Assembly (NCBI GenBank): GCA_964544965.1
Contig: CAZJED010000028.1
Location: 1 to 19,332 of the forward strand
DNA length: 19,332 nt
From: UBA11869 sp964544965
GTDB lineage: Bacteria; Pseudomonadota; Gammaproteobacteria; Eutrophobiales; Eutrophobiaceae
Direction of reading: 5' to 3'
Under the pieces are notes generated by a model. The model was given only the letters and a program-made list of their open reading frames with translations. It was not told the origin of the DNA and did no database searches. The number at the start of each line of letters is the position of its first letter. Within the stretch, counting starts at the first letter, position 1. This document shows positions 1-8,270 of this stretch, piece by piece. The translations under genes and the position numbers were made by a program.

Positions 1-180
1 AGCTAAATTTATGAAGACACGTTTAATTTGATTTTTCATATCACCCTCAACAAGCTCCATTGTTTTTGGTATTATTGGTATCTGGCCAGAAAGATAAACG
101 GTGTTACCTATTTTAACTGCTTGTGAGTATGTTCCTATTGCTTGTGGAGCATCTTCAGTAAATATTATTTCCCGATGCAT
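1..180 (-). CDS. ridA: RidA family enamine/imine deaminase, partial (3' end outside window)
   Basis: Only the first 60 codons are present; the gene runs off the left edge. The N-terminus reads MHREIIFTEDAPQAIGTYSQ followed by VYLSGQIPI, the classic RidA/YjgF opening (xAPxAIGxYSQA, then vxxSGQIPi). The family hydrolyses reactive 2-aminoacrylate and related enamines formed by PLP enzymes such as threonine dehydratase, in the cytoplasm. The catalytic Arg lies in the missing C-terminal half, so activity cannot be confirmed. The ATG at 178-180 has a good GGAG ribosome-binding site about 6 nt upstream. It lies 38 nt after spoT on the same strand, a neighbour arrangement seen in many Gammaproteobacteria. 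Family assignment is firm; the exact paralogue is less so. Confidence 0.9.
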   Translation of the reverse strand, partial: MHREIIFTEDAPQAIGTYSQAVKIGNTVYLSGQIPIIPKTMELVEGDMKNQIKRVFINLA

Positions 181-218
181 TATTAACTCCTCATTTTACT
201 TTTTATAGGCTATAGTTT

Positions 219-2366
219 TTATTTTCGATCAATATGTGAAACACTTTTAATAAGTCTAATTTTTCTGATTACTTTGGCTAGATGACCCCTATTTTTGACT
301 GCGATAATAAATCGTAAGGTAGTATGGCGATCATCACGTTCTTTCATTTCAACACTGTTAATATTCGCATCAGCATCAGCAATTGCAGCAGCTACAGTAG
401 CAAGTACTCCACGCTGATTGTTCACATTTAGATGAATTTTTGCTTGATATTCATTTTCATTATCTTTTTCCCACTCTACATCAATCCATTTTTCTTGTTG
501 TTTTTGGTATTCAACTAAATTTTTACAGGTTTGTCGATGTATAACTATGCCTCGTCCAGAAGTAACAAATCCATGTATGGGGTCACCTGGTATCGGATAG
601 CAACATTTTGGAAAATTCACCACCATCCCCTCAGTTCCTTTTATTGTAAGTGGGATAGTATTTTCAGGCTCACTTTTTTTATTCTTTGTTAGCGCTATTT
701 TTTTTAACACAACAAATTGTCGTGCAATTAGAGGAGCCATCTTATTGCCCAGCCCAATATCTTTAAATAATTTATTTTCACCTGCAGCTTTGTTTTCATT
801 AATTAGGTATTCCATATCAGTTTTACTAATATCTTGATAAGTTAGTGAAAATGACTCAAGTTCCCGATTTAATAAACGCTTACCTAATGCAATAGCTTCA
901 TTTTCTTGAAGGTTTTTTAGAAAATGTCTTATTTGTGATCTAGCTTTTGCCGTAGCTACAAAACTTAGCCAAGCCGGATTTGGTCTTCCACTACTTGCAG
1001 AAATAATCTCAACAGTTTGGCCATTTGTTAATTGAGTACCCAAAGGAACAAGTTTTCTGTTAATTCTTGCGCCAACACATGTATTACCAATATCGGTATG
1101 TATTGCGTATGCAAAATCAACTGCTGTTGAACCATTTGGTAATTCCATAATCTTTCCTTTAGGCGTAAAGGTATATACGTCATCTGGGAATAAATCTATT
1201 TTGACATTTTCAAAAAATTCCTCTGGATTACCCGCTGTTTTATTCATTTCTACTATATTTCTTAACCATTCTTTTGCGCGACGCTGCGTATCACTTCGTC
1301 CTTTATTAACACGATTGATACTTTTGGATATGTTTTCAGTTTTATATAACCAATGAGCTGCAATTCCAACCTCAGCGACATCATTCATTTCTTTTGTGCG
1401 AATTTGTATTTCTATCGGGACGCCGTATGGTCCGAATAATCCAGTATGTAATGATTGGTAGCCATTTGTTTTTGGCATTGCTATGTAATCTTTAAATTTG
1501 CCTGGTACCGGTTTGTATAAATTGTGTACAGTTCCAACTGTTCGATAACAAGTATTAACATCATCAACGATAATTCGAAATGCATAAACATCATATACAT
1601 CTGAAAATGACAAGTTCTGATCTCGCATTTTTTTATATATTCCATGCAGGTGTTTTTCCCTGCCAAAAATTTGCCCAGGAATTTTTTCTTGTCGCATACG
1701 ACGTTTCAAAGCCGTACGAATTTTTGTTATGATTTCCTTACGATGCCCTCGCGCTTTATTTATTTGTTCATTTAATATTCTGTAACGAAGCGGATATAAT
1801 GTTGCAAAACCAAGTTCTTCTAATTCTAAACGGATAGAATTTATTCCAAGTCTTAATGCAATAGGGGCATATATTTCAAGTGTTTCTTTCGCGATGCGCA
1901 CACGTTTTTCTGATTTTAACGCTTCTAGTGTTCTCATGTTATGTAAACGATCAGCTAACTTTACGAGAATAACTCGAATATCAGTGCTCATTGCCATCAA
2001 CATTTTTTGAAAATTGTTTGCCTGTGCTTCTTCAAAGCTTTCAAATTTAACTTTATCTAATTTGCTGACGCCATCTACGAGATCTGCTATTCCTTTGCCA
2101 AATTTCTTTCTAATTTCAGTTTTTACTGTTGATGTATCTTCAATAACATCATGCAATATTGCAGCAACTAGTGTTTGATAATCCATGCGCATGTCACCAA
2201 GGATATAAGCAACTTCTAGGGGGTGATATATATAGGGTTCACCACTTTTCCGTTTTTGCCCATCATGTGCCTCAGCGCTGAATTGATATGCGAGCTGAAC
2301 TTTGTCAACATGCTCTGGCTGAAGATAGGTTCCTATTGTTTTACTTAATTCATTAATTGTTAGCAT
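219..2366 (-). CDS. spoT: Bifunctional (p)ppGpp synthetase/hydrolase SpoT
   Basis: This 715-residue protein has the full long-RSH layout. The N-terminal HD hydrolase domain has H48, the HD pair at 72-73 followed by ED at 76-77, and a downstream KLADRLHNMRTL motif. The synthetase domain follows (GREKHLHGIYKKM, then YIAMPKTNGYQSLHT and VPIEIQIRT). Then come a TGS domain (DVYTFTPKGKIMELPNG), a Cys-rich segment (KCCYPIPGDPIHGF) and a C-terminal ACT domain. Before YIAMPK the sequence is KFKD, a basic RxKD-like motif rather than the acidic ExDD of monofunctional RelA, and the HD residues are intact. A bifunctional SpoT is therefore the best reading. It sets (p)ppGpp levels during nutrient stress. 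The next gene upstream on the same strand is rpoZ, 90 nt away. No strong Shine-Dalgarno is visible before the ATG. Confidence 0.96.
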   Translation of the reverse strand: MLTINELSKTIGTYLQPEHVDKVQLAYQFSAEAHDGQKRKSGEPYIYHPLEVAYILGDMRMDYQTLVAAILHDVIEDTSTVKTEIRKKFGKGIADLVDGVSKLDKVKFESFEEAQANNFQKMLMAMSTDIRVILVKLADRLHNMRTLEALKSEKRVRIAKETLEIYAPIALRLGINSIRLELEELGFATLYPLRYRILNEQINKARGHRKEIITKIRTALKRRMRQEKIPGQIFGREKHLHGIYKKMRDQNLSFSDVYDVYAFRIIVDDVNTCYRTVGTVHNLYKPVPGKFKDYIAMPKTNGYQSLHTGLFGPYGVPIEIQIRTKEMNDVAEVGIAAHWLYKTENISKSINRVNKGRSDTQRRAKEWLRNIVEMNKTAGNPEEFFENVKIDLFPDDVYTFTPKGKIMELPNGSTAVDFAYAIHTDIGNTCVGARINRKLVPLGTQLTNGQTVEIISASSGRPNPAWLSFVATAKARSQIRHFLKNLQENEAIALGKRLLNRELESFSLTYQDISKTDMEYLINENKAAGENKLFKDIGLGNKMAPLIARQFVVLKKIALTKNKKSEPENTIPLTIKGTEGMVVNFPKCCYPIPGDPIHGFVTSGRGIVIHRQTCKNLVEYQKQQEKWIDVEWEKDNENEYQAKIHLNVNNQRGVLATVAAAIADADANINSVEMKERDDRHTTLRFIIAVKNRGHLAKVIRKIRLIKSVSHIDRK

Positions 2367-2456
2367 GGTTATTTGCTAGACTAATTTCATAATAAAGTCA
2401 TATGATACAACAGCGAAATGACACTTGCCGCGTCTTTCTTTGGGCTGAACAAGCTA

Positions 2457-2723
2457 TTATTTATTCAGGGAGGGCAGGGATTCAAAAACGTCTTCAGTTA
2501 ATTCTTCATCATCATCTGGACGATTTATTTTATCTATATTTTCATTATTGACCAAATTTTCTGCGATTTCGCGTAATGCAATGACAGTTGGTTTATCATC
2601 ATCGGTTGGTACCAAAGGCTCAGATCCCAACACAATCTGGCGTGCACGTTTACTCGCAAGTAATACCAACTCATAACGATTTGTTACGTTATCTAAACAG
2701 TCCTCTACAGTTACTCTGGCCAT
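2457..2723 (-). CDS. rpoZ: DNA-directed RNA polymerase omega subunit
   Basis: The 88-residue product starts MARVTVEDCLDNVTNRYELV and continues LLASKRARQIVLG, the near-invariant N-terminal half of bacterial omega (Rpb6 family). Omega binds the C-terminus of the beta-prime subunit, helps core RNA polymerase assembly and in enterobacteria forms part of one ppGpp site. Length matches the family (about 80-90 aa). The acidic C-terminal tail (PDDDEELTEDVFESLPSL) is variable, as expected. It sits between gmk (40 nt upstream) and spoT (90 nt downstream), the conserved gmk-rpoZ-spoT order. Confidence 0.96.
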   Translation of the reverse strand: MARVTVEDCLDNVTNRYELVLLASKRARQIVLGSEPLVPTDDDKPTVIALREIAENLVNNENIDKINRPDDDEELTEDVFESLPSLNK

Positions 2724-2763
2724 TAAAATTCCTTTGTCTTAGATTAGGGTAATTCTACCTAAA

Positions 2764-3396
2764 TCAAGCTTTTTCTGCCATCATTTGTCTAACAAAATTT
2801 TCAAAGAAACCAGATTGACGGTGTAAATTTGTGTTTGGATCAGCAATAATATCGTTTAACTTGGTTAGAGTTTGTTCAAAATTATCATTTATTATGACAA
2901 ATTCAAATTCTTCATAGTGCGAAATTTCTTTAAGTGCAGATGACATTCTTTGTTCAATTATTTTTGGGGTGTCTTTTTTACGGTTTAATAATCTTTTTCT
3001 TAATGTTTTAATATCAGGTGGCAGTATAAAAATACTAATTATATCTAATCCGGATGTTCTAACTTCTTTTGCACCTTGCCAGTCAATTTCCAGAATAACA
3101 TTTTTTCCTGCTCCCAATTCAGATTGCACTAAGGAACGAGAAGTCCCATAGTAATTATCGAAGACTTTTGCATATTCAATAAAGTAATTTTTTTCAATCA
3201 AATCTCTAAAATCTGCTTCTTTAATAAAATAATAATCTTCTCCATTAATTTCATTTTCTCTGGGTTGACGCGTTGTATGTGACGTTGAAATTATTAGGCT
3301 ATTATTTTTCTTTGATAGTTCTTTTACTAGTGATGTTTTACCAGCACCAGATGGTGCAGAAATGACGAACAGATTTCCCTTACTATAATTACTCAT
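2764..3396 (-). CDS. gmk: Guanylate kinase
   Basis: This is a 210-residue cytoplasmic enzyme that phosphorylates GMP to GDP with ATP, feeding GTP, dGTP and (p)ppGpp synthesis. The P-loop APSGAGKTSL lies at residues 14-23. The GMP-binding region follows (STSHTTRQPRENEINGEDYYF), then the DNYYGTSRSLV segment, the ILEIDWQGAKEVR strand and the lid with IFILPP and RLLNRKKDT. Length is typical. The start is 2 nt after the yicC stop, so the two are probably translationally coupled. All expected motifs are intact. Confidence 0.96.
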   Translation of the reverse strand: MSNYSKGNLFVISAPSGAGKTSLVKELSKKNNSLIISTSHTTRQPRENEINGEDYYFIKEADFRDLIEKNYFIEYAKVFDNYYGTSRSLVQSELGAGKNVILEIDWQGAKEVRTSGLDIISIFILPPDIKTLRKRLLNRKKDTPKIIEQRMSSALKEISHYEEFEFVIINDNFEQTLTKLNDIIADPNTNLHRQSGFFENFVRQMMAEKA

Positions 3397-3398
3397 AA

Positions 3399-4265
3399 TT
3401 ATTCAATGTTTTGGATTTGCTCTCGCATTTGTTCGACTAGTACTTTTAATTCAACAGAAGCATTACTTGTTTTAATGTGGTATGACTTTGAGCCAAGCGT
3501 ATTAGATTCTCGATTCATTTCTTGCATAAGGAAGTCTAGTCGTCTACCAATGGGTCCTTTCTGATCTACTACCCTTATAACTTCATCTATATGAGCATTA
3601 AGACGATCGATTTCTTCCTCAATATCCATCTTCTGAGATATATAAAGTAGTTCTTGTTCAAAACGTTCATTATCTAATTCACTTGATATTTCTTGTACAC
3701 GATCTGTTAATTTTTTACGAAAACTTTTAAGTATAGTCGGCATTTTTTTGCGAACATCATTTATAATTTTTTTTATTTTAGAGCAACGATCAGTAATCAT
3801 TTTTTTTATCTTTTTTCCTTCACGTTGGCGTGTATCAATTACGATATCAATGGCTTCATCTACTAGTTTAAAGAGTAATTTATCTATTTTTTTAACATCA
3901 AGAGTCTTTTTTCTCAAAACTCCTGGCCAACGTAATAAGTCGAGAGAATTTAATGATGTAGAAGTTGATAGATTAGAATTTATTTTTTCAGCAACTTCAA
4001 TTATATTTTTTAGTAGATCTTTATTAATTGAGAGTGCTTCATTATAGGCATCCTGTTGTTCAATGCGTATATTACATTCAATCTTCCCCCGCTTTATCTT
4101 GTCAGAGATATGATTACGAATTTTTTGTTCGAGTGGCCTTAATTCATCTGGTAAGCGGATTGATATTTCTGAATAACGATGATTGATACTTCTAATTTCA
4201 CACGAAATTGAATTCTGATTATCCGAATTTTCGACTCTACCGTAGGCTGTCATACTGCAAATCAT
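3399..4265 (-). CDS. yicC: YicC/YloC family endoribonuclease-like protein
   Basis: The 288-residue product opens MICSMTAYGR, matching the family N-terminus (M-x-x-SMTaFgR). It contains EIRSINHRYSEISIRLP and ends with the conserved block GPIGRRLDFLMQEMNRESNTLGSKS. The E. coli and B. subtilis members have been reported as ribonucleases; the physiological target here is not known. Its position next to gmk, and divergent from rph across 122 nt, is the usual one. AAGGAAGGG lies about 9 nt upstream of the ATG, supporting the start at 4265 rather than the Met four codons in. The middle of the protein is very Lys/Ile-rich, consistent with the low GC. Confidence 0.9.
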   Translation of the reverse strand: MICSMTAYGRVENSDNQNSISCEIRSINHRYSEISIRLPDELRPLEQKIRNHISDKIKRGKIECNIRIEQQDAYNEALSINKDLLKNIIEVAEKINSNLSTSTSLNSLDLLRWPGVLRKKTLDVKKIDKLLFKLVDEAIDIVIDTRQREGKKIKKMITDRCSKIKKIINDVRKKMPTILKSFRKKLTDRVQEISSELDNERFEQELLYISQKMDIEEEIDRLNAHIDEVIRVVDQKGPIGRRLDFLMQEMNRESNTLGSKSYHIKTSNASVELKVLVEQMREQIQNIE

Positions 4266-4355
4266 TAAAATACCCTTCCTTTTATATATAGTTGTTATTT
4301 ATCAATAGTAACGTTTCATTGCAAATAGAGGAAATACGCAAACACATTTTATCGT

Positions 4356-4361
4356 TATAAT
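4356..4361 (+). promoter_or_regulatory. Probable -10 box for rph-rdgB-hemW
   Basis: A consensus TATAAT lies 26 nt before the rph start in the 122-nt divergent region shared with yicC. No good -35 box is found 16-18 nt upstream (the bases there read close to AATACG). It is therefore either a weak or activator-dependent sigma70 promoter, or a chance match in AT-rich DNA. An AGGAGG ribosome-binding site follows at about 4377-4382. Confidence 0.45.
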
Positions 4362-4387
4362 ACAATACTTTTTAATAGGAGGCTTTT

Positions 4388-5104
4388 ATGCGATCAGATG
4401 GACGCACACTCGATGAACTCAGGGCTGTTAGTATTACAAGGGGTTTCACCTGTCATGCCGAGGGTTCGGTATTGATCGAGTTCGGTAAAACAAAGGTGAT
4501 ATGTAATGCTAGCATCGAAGCTGGCGTTCCTAGTTTTTTACGCGGTAAAGATACGGGCTGGATAACAGCTGAATACGGAATGTTGCCTCGTTCAACAGGT
4601 TCGCGTATGCAGCGTGAAGCGGCACAACGTAAGCAAGGGGGGCGAACCATGGAAATTCAACGGCTAATTGGTCGTTCCCTCCGTTCTATTATAGACATGG
4701 ATTTGTTGGGCGAAAATACCGTTGTTGTCGACTGCGATGTTATTCAGGCAGATGGAGGTACACGGACAGCTTCAATCACGGGGGGTTGTCTCGCATTGAA
4801 TGACGCCATTAATAAGGCTTTAACTGATGGGCTAATTACAAAAAATCCAATAAAAGAAATGATAGCATCCGTTTCCGTTGGTATTCATGATGGTAAGGCA
4901 TTGTTAGATTTGAATTATTTGGAAGACTCGGCTGCTGAAACAGATATGAACGTAGTAATGGACGGTAAAAATAATTTTATTGAAATTCAGGGAACGTCAG
5001 AAAAACGTCCATTCACATATCAGGAATTAGAAAGTATGTTAGCGTTGGCAAAAAAGGGAATAACTGAATTATTCAAATATCAAAAAGAAGTTTTAGGAAA
5101 ATAA
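4388..5104 (+). CDS. rph: Ribonuclease PH
   Basis: This 238-residue phosphorolytic 3'-to-5' exoribonuclease trims tRNA 3' ends, using phosphate and releasing nucleoside diphosphates. The sequence opens MRSDGRTLDELR and contains GWITAEYGMLPRST, then RQ-type hexamer-interface residues in RKQGGRTMEIQRLIGRSLR, and the phosphate-site segment DVIQADGGTRTASITGG. The C-terminus (FIEIQGTSEKRPFT) is complete, so it is not the frameshifted form known from some E. coli K-12 strains. A strong AGGAGG lies before the ATG. The 5' half looks noticeably richer in GC than its surroundings. It is the first gene of the rph-rdgB-hemW run, with only 2 nt before rdgB. Confidence 0.96.
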   Translation: MRSDGRTLDELRAVSITRGFTCHAEGSVLIEFGKTKVICNASIEAGVPSFLRGKDTGWITAEYGMLPRSTGSRMQREAAQRKQGGRTMEIQRLIGRSLRSIIDMDLLGENTVVVDCDVIQADGGTRTASITGGCLALNDAINKALTDGLITKNPIKEMIASVSVGIHDGKALLDLNYLEDSAAETDMNVVMDGKNNFIEIQGTSEKRPFTYQELESMLALAKKGITELFKYQKEVLGK

Positions 5105-5106
5105 GA

Positions 5107-5706
5107 TTGATAAAAGAAAAGATTGTTTTAGCAAGCGGTAATTTGGATAAGGTTAGAGAAATAAACGCGTTGCTGAGTAATACCTCATACGAAATTGTTC
5201 CACAATCGAAGTTTAATGTTGTCGAAGCGGATGAAACAGGAACAACCTTTTTGGAAAATGCATTGATAAAAGCGCGTAATGCTGCTCAGCATACAAAATA
5301 TCCTGTCATTGCCGATGATTCTGGAATTGAAGTCGATGCACTTAATGGAAAACCAGGTATTTTTTCATCACGTTACGCAGGTTCAAATGCTAGTGACAGG
5401 GATAATTTAAATAAACTTATCAAAAATATAAAGGGATTAGACCCAAAAGATTGTCATGCAAGATTTATTTGTTCAATGGTTTTTTTAGAAAACATGAATG
5501 AAAAAGATCCAATAGTTGTAGAGGGAGTTTGGGAAGGGTATGTAGTCGCAAACCCCCGCGGTAAAAATGGATTTGGTTATGACCCGATATTTTATATTCC
5601 TTCACTTAGTTGTACTTCTGCCGAGTTATCAGATGATAAAAAGAATGAATTGAGTCATCGTGGACAAGCATTAAGATTATTAATCAAGAAAATAACTGGC
5701 AAATGA
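5107..5706 (+). CDS. rdgB: dITP/XTP pyrophosphatase (RdgB/HAM1)
   Basis: This 199-residue house-cleaning enzyme hydrolyses non-canonical purine nucleotides (dITP, ITP, XTP) to monophosphates. Family motifs are present: KIVLASGNLDKVREI at the N-terminus, IADDSGIEVDALNGKPGIFSSRYAG in the middle, GFGYDPIF, and SHRGQAL near the end. The start is a TTG two nt after the rph stop. The AGGA at the end of rph lies about 9 nt before this TTG, and no ATG is available before the conserved IVLASGN strand, so TTG is the likely real start. Its C-terminus ends 12 nt before the hemW ATG. Confidence 0.95.
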   Translation: MIKEKIVLASGNLDKVREINALLSNTSYEIVPQSKFNVVEADETGTTFLENALIKARNAAQHTKYPVIADDSGIEVDALNGKPGIFSSRYAGSNASDRDNLNKLIKNIKGLDPKDCHARFICSMVFLENMNEKDPIVVEGVWEGYVVANPRGKNGFGYDPIFYIPSLSCTSAELSDDKKNELSHRGQALRLLIKKITGK

Positions 5707-5718
5707 AAAAATCTTTTG

Positions 5719-6882
5719 ATGCAAATATTTCATCAAGATCCACCACTTTCACTTTATATTCATCTTCCTTGGTGCTTGAAGAAATGCCCTTATTGTGATT
5801 TTAATTCACATGAGATACCTGCATCGGGATTTGAAGAAAAGTTATATATAAGCACCTTAATCAGCGATCTTAAATTTGAACTCAATCGAATTGAGGGCAG
5901 AAAGATTGTTAGTATATTTTTTGGAGGAGGAACTCCAAGTCTATTTTTGCCGGAGTCGATCGATCAGATACTTAATGTAATCCAAGCCCAATTAAGTATT
6001 GATTTGGATGTTGAAATAACATTAGAAGCTAATCCGGGTGCGGTAGAAGCAACAAAATTTGGTGAATATCGGGCAATTGGCGTTAACCGATTATCCCTAG
6101 GTATACAAAGTTTTAACGACCAATCGCTAACTTTATTAGGGAGAATACATGATGCTAATGAGGCAAAAAAAGCAATTGAACTTAGCAAAGAGGCAGGTTT
6201 TGAGAATTTTAATTTGGATTTAATGTTTGGATTACCAAATCAAGAAGTCGATGAGGCGTTAGCAGATCTTGAAATAGCCGCAGATTATTTACCTACACAC
6301 ATTTCTTGGTATCAATTAACAATAGAGCCAAATACTATATTTGGTTCGAAACCACCAGAATTACCTAGCGATGATGTTATTAGTTCTATACAGAAAAAGG
6401 GACAAGCATTTCTTAAAAAAAATAATTTCGAACAATACGAAATTTCAGCTTATGCTAAAAATAATTACACATCAATACACAATATAAATTATTGGCAATT
6501 TGGTGATTATCTTGGTATCGGAGCTGGCTCACACGGTAAAATTACAAACGTTACTAGTAATCAGATAGAAAGATATGTTCGTCATAAAATACCAGCACGT
6601 TACATTGAATTAATTAATCTTAAAAGTAGCGCTATTACTGAAAAAAAAGTTTTAGATGTTGAGGAGGTTCCCCTTGAATTTATGATGAACGCATTACGTC
6701 TAACTAGCGGTATTACAGAAAATCTTTTTTTCGAAAGAACTGGATTACCAATAGAAATAATAGAGAAAGAATTAATGATTGCTAAAAAAATGGGTTTAGT
6801 GGACTATCGCAATGAAAAAATAAAACCCTCTCTTCGGGGACATCGTTACCTCAACGATTTGCTTCAGATATTTATGAAATAA
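5719..6882 (+). CDS. hemW: Radical SAM heme chaperone HemW
   Basis: This is a 387-residue radical SAM protein with the CxxxCxxC cluster motif at C19, C23 and C26 (WCLKKCPYCDF), then FFGGGTPS and the ITLEANPG strand. The HNINYW motif followed by YLGIGAGSHG is typical of HemW rather than the true coproporphyrinogen dehydrogenase HemN. HemW is described as a heme chaperone for respiratory enzymes; older annotations call it an oxygen-independent coproporphyrinogen III oxidase-like protein. A TTG one codon upstream could also serve as a start, but the ATG at 5719 is preferred. No clear Shine-Dalgarno is present, so coupling to rdgB, 12 nt upstream, is likely. It is convergent with yjbQ, with 7 nt between the stop codons. 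Confidence 0.94.
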   Translation: MQIFHQDPPLSLYIHLPWCLKKCPYCDFNSHEIPASGFEEKLYISTLISDLKFELNRIEGRKIVSIFFGGGTPSLFLPESIDQILNVIQAQLSIDLDVEITLEANPGAVEATKFGEYRAIGVNRLSLGIQSFNDQSLTLLGRIHDANEAKKAIELSKEAGFENFNLDLMFGLPNQEVDEALADLEIAADYLPTHISWYQLTIEPNTIFGSKPPELPSDDVISSIQKKGQAFLKKNNFEQYEISAYAKNNYTSIHNINYWQFGDYLGIGAGSHGKITNVTSNQIERYVRHKIPARYIELINLKSSAITEKKVLDVEEVPLEFMMNALRLTSGITENLFFERTGLPIEIIEKELMIAKKMGLVDYRNEKIKPSLRGHRYLNDLLQIFMK

Positions 6883-6889
6883 CTAAGTA

Positions 6890-7312
6890 TTATTCGCCAA
6901 TTATTTGCGTAACAATTTCACGTGTTCTAGCACGAGTATCAAAATCAATAATAACTACTTGTTGCCAAGCCCCCAGGGTAAGTTCATTTTCTAAAAAAGG
7001 TATTGTTAACGATTGCCCTTGAATTTGTCCACGTAAATGACTGTGGCCATTATCTTCCCCAGAGTTCAATATGTTATGTTGCCATTCCTTATTCGCAGGT
7101 ATTATATTTTCCCAAGTCGATTTTGTATCCTTACGTAAGCCGGGTTCGTCTTCAAAAATCATCAAAGAGGCGGTAGTATGTTTAACAAATATTGTAACAG
7201 TACCATTTTTCATTTTTACGGTACTAAGTATATCGGATATTTTTTTTGTAATGTTTTTTATCTCGCCATCGCCTTTCATATTAAGTGAGAATTTTTCTGT
7301 TATCACTGACAT
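6890..7312 (-). CDS. yjbQ: YjbQ/UPF0047 family protein
   Basis: The 140-residue protein matches the UPF0047 family. Visible blocks are VTIFVKHTTASLMIFEDEP, NGHSHLRGQIQGQSLTIPF and LGAWQQVVIIDFDTRARTRE. The conserved His residues (in KHTTAS and GHSHLRG) and the acidic residue in EDEP form the presumed active pocket. Some members show weak thiamine-phosphate synthase activity, but the true role is unsettled. The start overlaps the end of the HD-domain gene by 10 nt, and the GAGGA before its ATG lies inside that upstream gene. The two are therefore very likely co-transcribed and translationally coupled. Confidence 0.9.
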   Translation of the reverse strand: MSVITEKFSLNMKGDGEIKNITKKISDILSTVKMKNGTVTIFVKHTTASLMIFEDEPGLRKDTKSTWENIIPANKEWQHNILNSGEDNGHSHLRGQIQGQSLTIPFLENELTLGAWQQVVIIDFDTRARTREIVTQIIGE

Positions 7313-8187
7313 TTATTTTCCTCAGCATTTATTGTTCTAAGAAACTTTAATTCTTCTTCTGATATATACCCATCACGTGCTTCCCTAAGGATATCGTCAA
7401 ATAAGCCTTTAGCGACTAGTCTTTGAATCTCAAATAATACTTTCTTACTAATGCAGTTCTCATTCTTTAAATTATCTAAGTACTTGAATGCATCAAAAAA
7501 ACTTTCATTTTCACGATTGTAGTAGTCATTTCCACGCATTCGATTGCAGTTTGCTTCTAATTTTTCACAGCCAACTAAGATTTCGGCAAGTTTTTTTATC
7601 CAATTCGGTACATTATCCAATTTTTCAGGATAATAATAATATAGTACTACTTTTTCCATCCAATCCGTCCACTCTATACCTTGTTTTCTAAGTTTTGGTT
7701 TAATATTTTTAATTTGTTTGTTAAAACGCCTTGCATAACCTAACCGCATTTCTATTTGCTCTTTTGCCCAATCAGTATTTTCAACTCCAATCTCCTGAAG
7801 TTGTGAACAGTACATATCCCAGAATGCTTCAGTTTCGTTTCCATATTTAGTTTCTGGGTATTTTTCACGCCATTCTAAAGGACGTGTTGGGATTTTATGG
7901 GTTCTAGCCCATGACCATATTTTGCCAAATAATTTTTGGTCAAGTCCAGCTCGTCCTAGGTCATGGAGAAGACAGGCAATTTGATATTTACGAACAATTT
8001 CTTTGTCATATCCAAAATAAGTAGCAACAGCAGCACACATTTTTGCACTTCTAAGCGCATGAGTCTTATCGTATCCCTCGATAATCCCGCCCGTTTTTTC
8101 TGGATGAGGATAGTCATAGAATTTTAATAAGGCTTCAACAGTAGACTCTGAAATCCATAACAATGACTTTGGTAATTTTATGGTCAT
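7303..8187 (-). CDS. HD-domain putative phosphohydrolase
   Basis: This 294-residue protein has an HD-type arrangement: H43 in KTHALRSAKM and the H75-D76 pair in CLLHDLGRAGLD. The usual final Asp of an HD site is not obvious; the expected helix reads LAEILVGCEKLEA. It could be a phosphohydrolase with altered metal binding or a degenerate member. No signal peptide or membrane segment is visible, so it is cytoplasmic. The ATG at 8187 is chosen. A TTG at 8217 would add ten unconserved-looking residues (LYLSFKLLDM) and lies closer to the divergent esterase gene. The substrate is unknown, and the 10-nt overlap with yjbQ is the main clue to its role. Confidence 0.7.
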   Translation of the reverse strand: MTIKLPKSLLWISESTVEALLKFYDYPHPEKTGGIIEGYDKTHALRSAKMCAAVATYFGYDKEIVRKYQIACLLHDLGRAGLDQKLFGKIWSWARTHKIPTRPLEWREKYPETKYGNETEAFWDMYCSQLQEIGVENTDWAKEQIEMRLGYARRFNKQIKNIKPKLRKQGIEWTDWMEKVVLYYYYPEKLDNVPNWIKKLAEILVGCEKLEANCNRMRGNDYYNRENESFFDAFKYLDNLKNENCISKKVLFEIQRLVAKGLFDDILREARDGYISEEELKFLRTINAEENKCQ

Positions 8188-8270
8188 ATCCAAGAGTTTA
8201 AAAGAAAGATAAAGCAAAAGTAAATAAAATATAGTGATGAATTGATATATTTGTTATTTTTGTATTCATT

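Noticed and set aside
2367..2456. Promoter or terminator between rpoZ and spoT
   Set aside because: No convincing hairpin with a T-run or -35/-10 pair with acceptable spacing was found on the minus strand.
3748..4047. 99-codon plus-strand frame inside yicC
   Set aside because: It is a Phe/Ile/Ser-rich translation typical of the reverse complement of a Lys-rich coding region; yicC is clearly the real gene.
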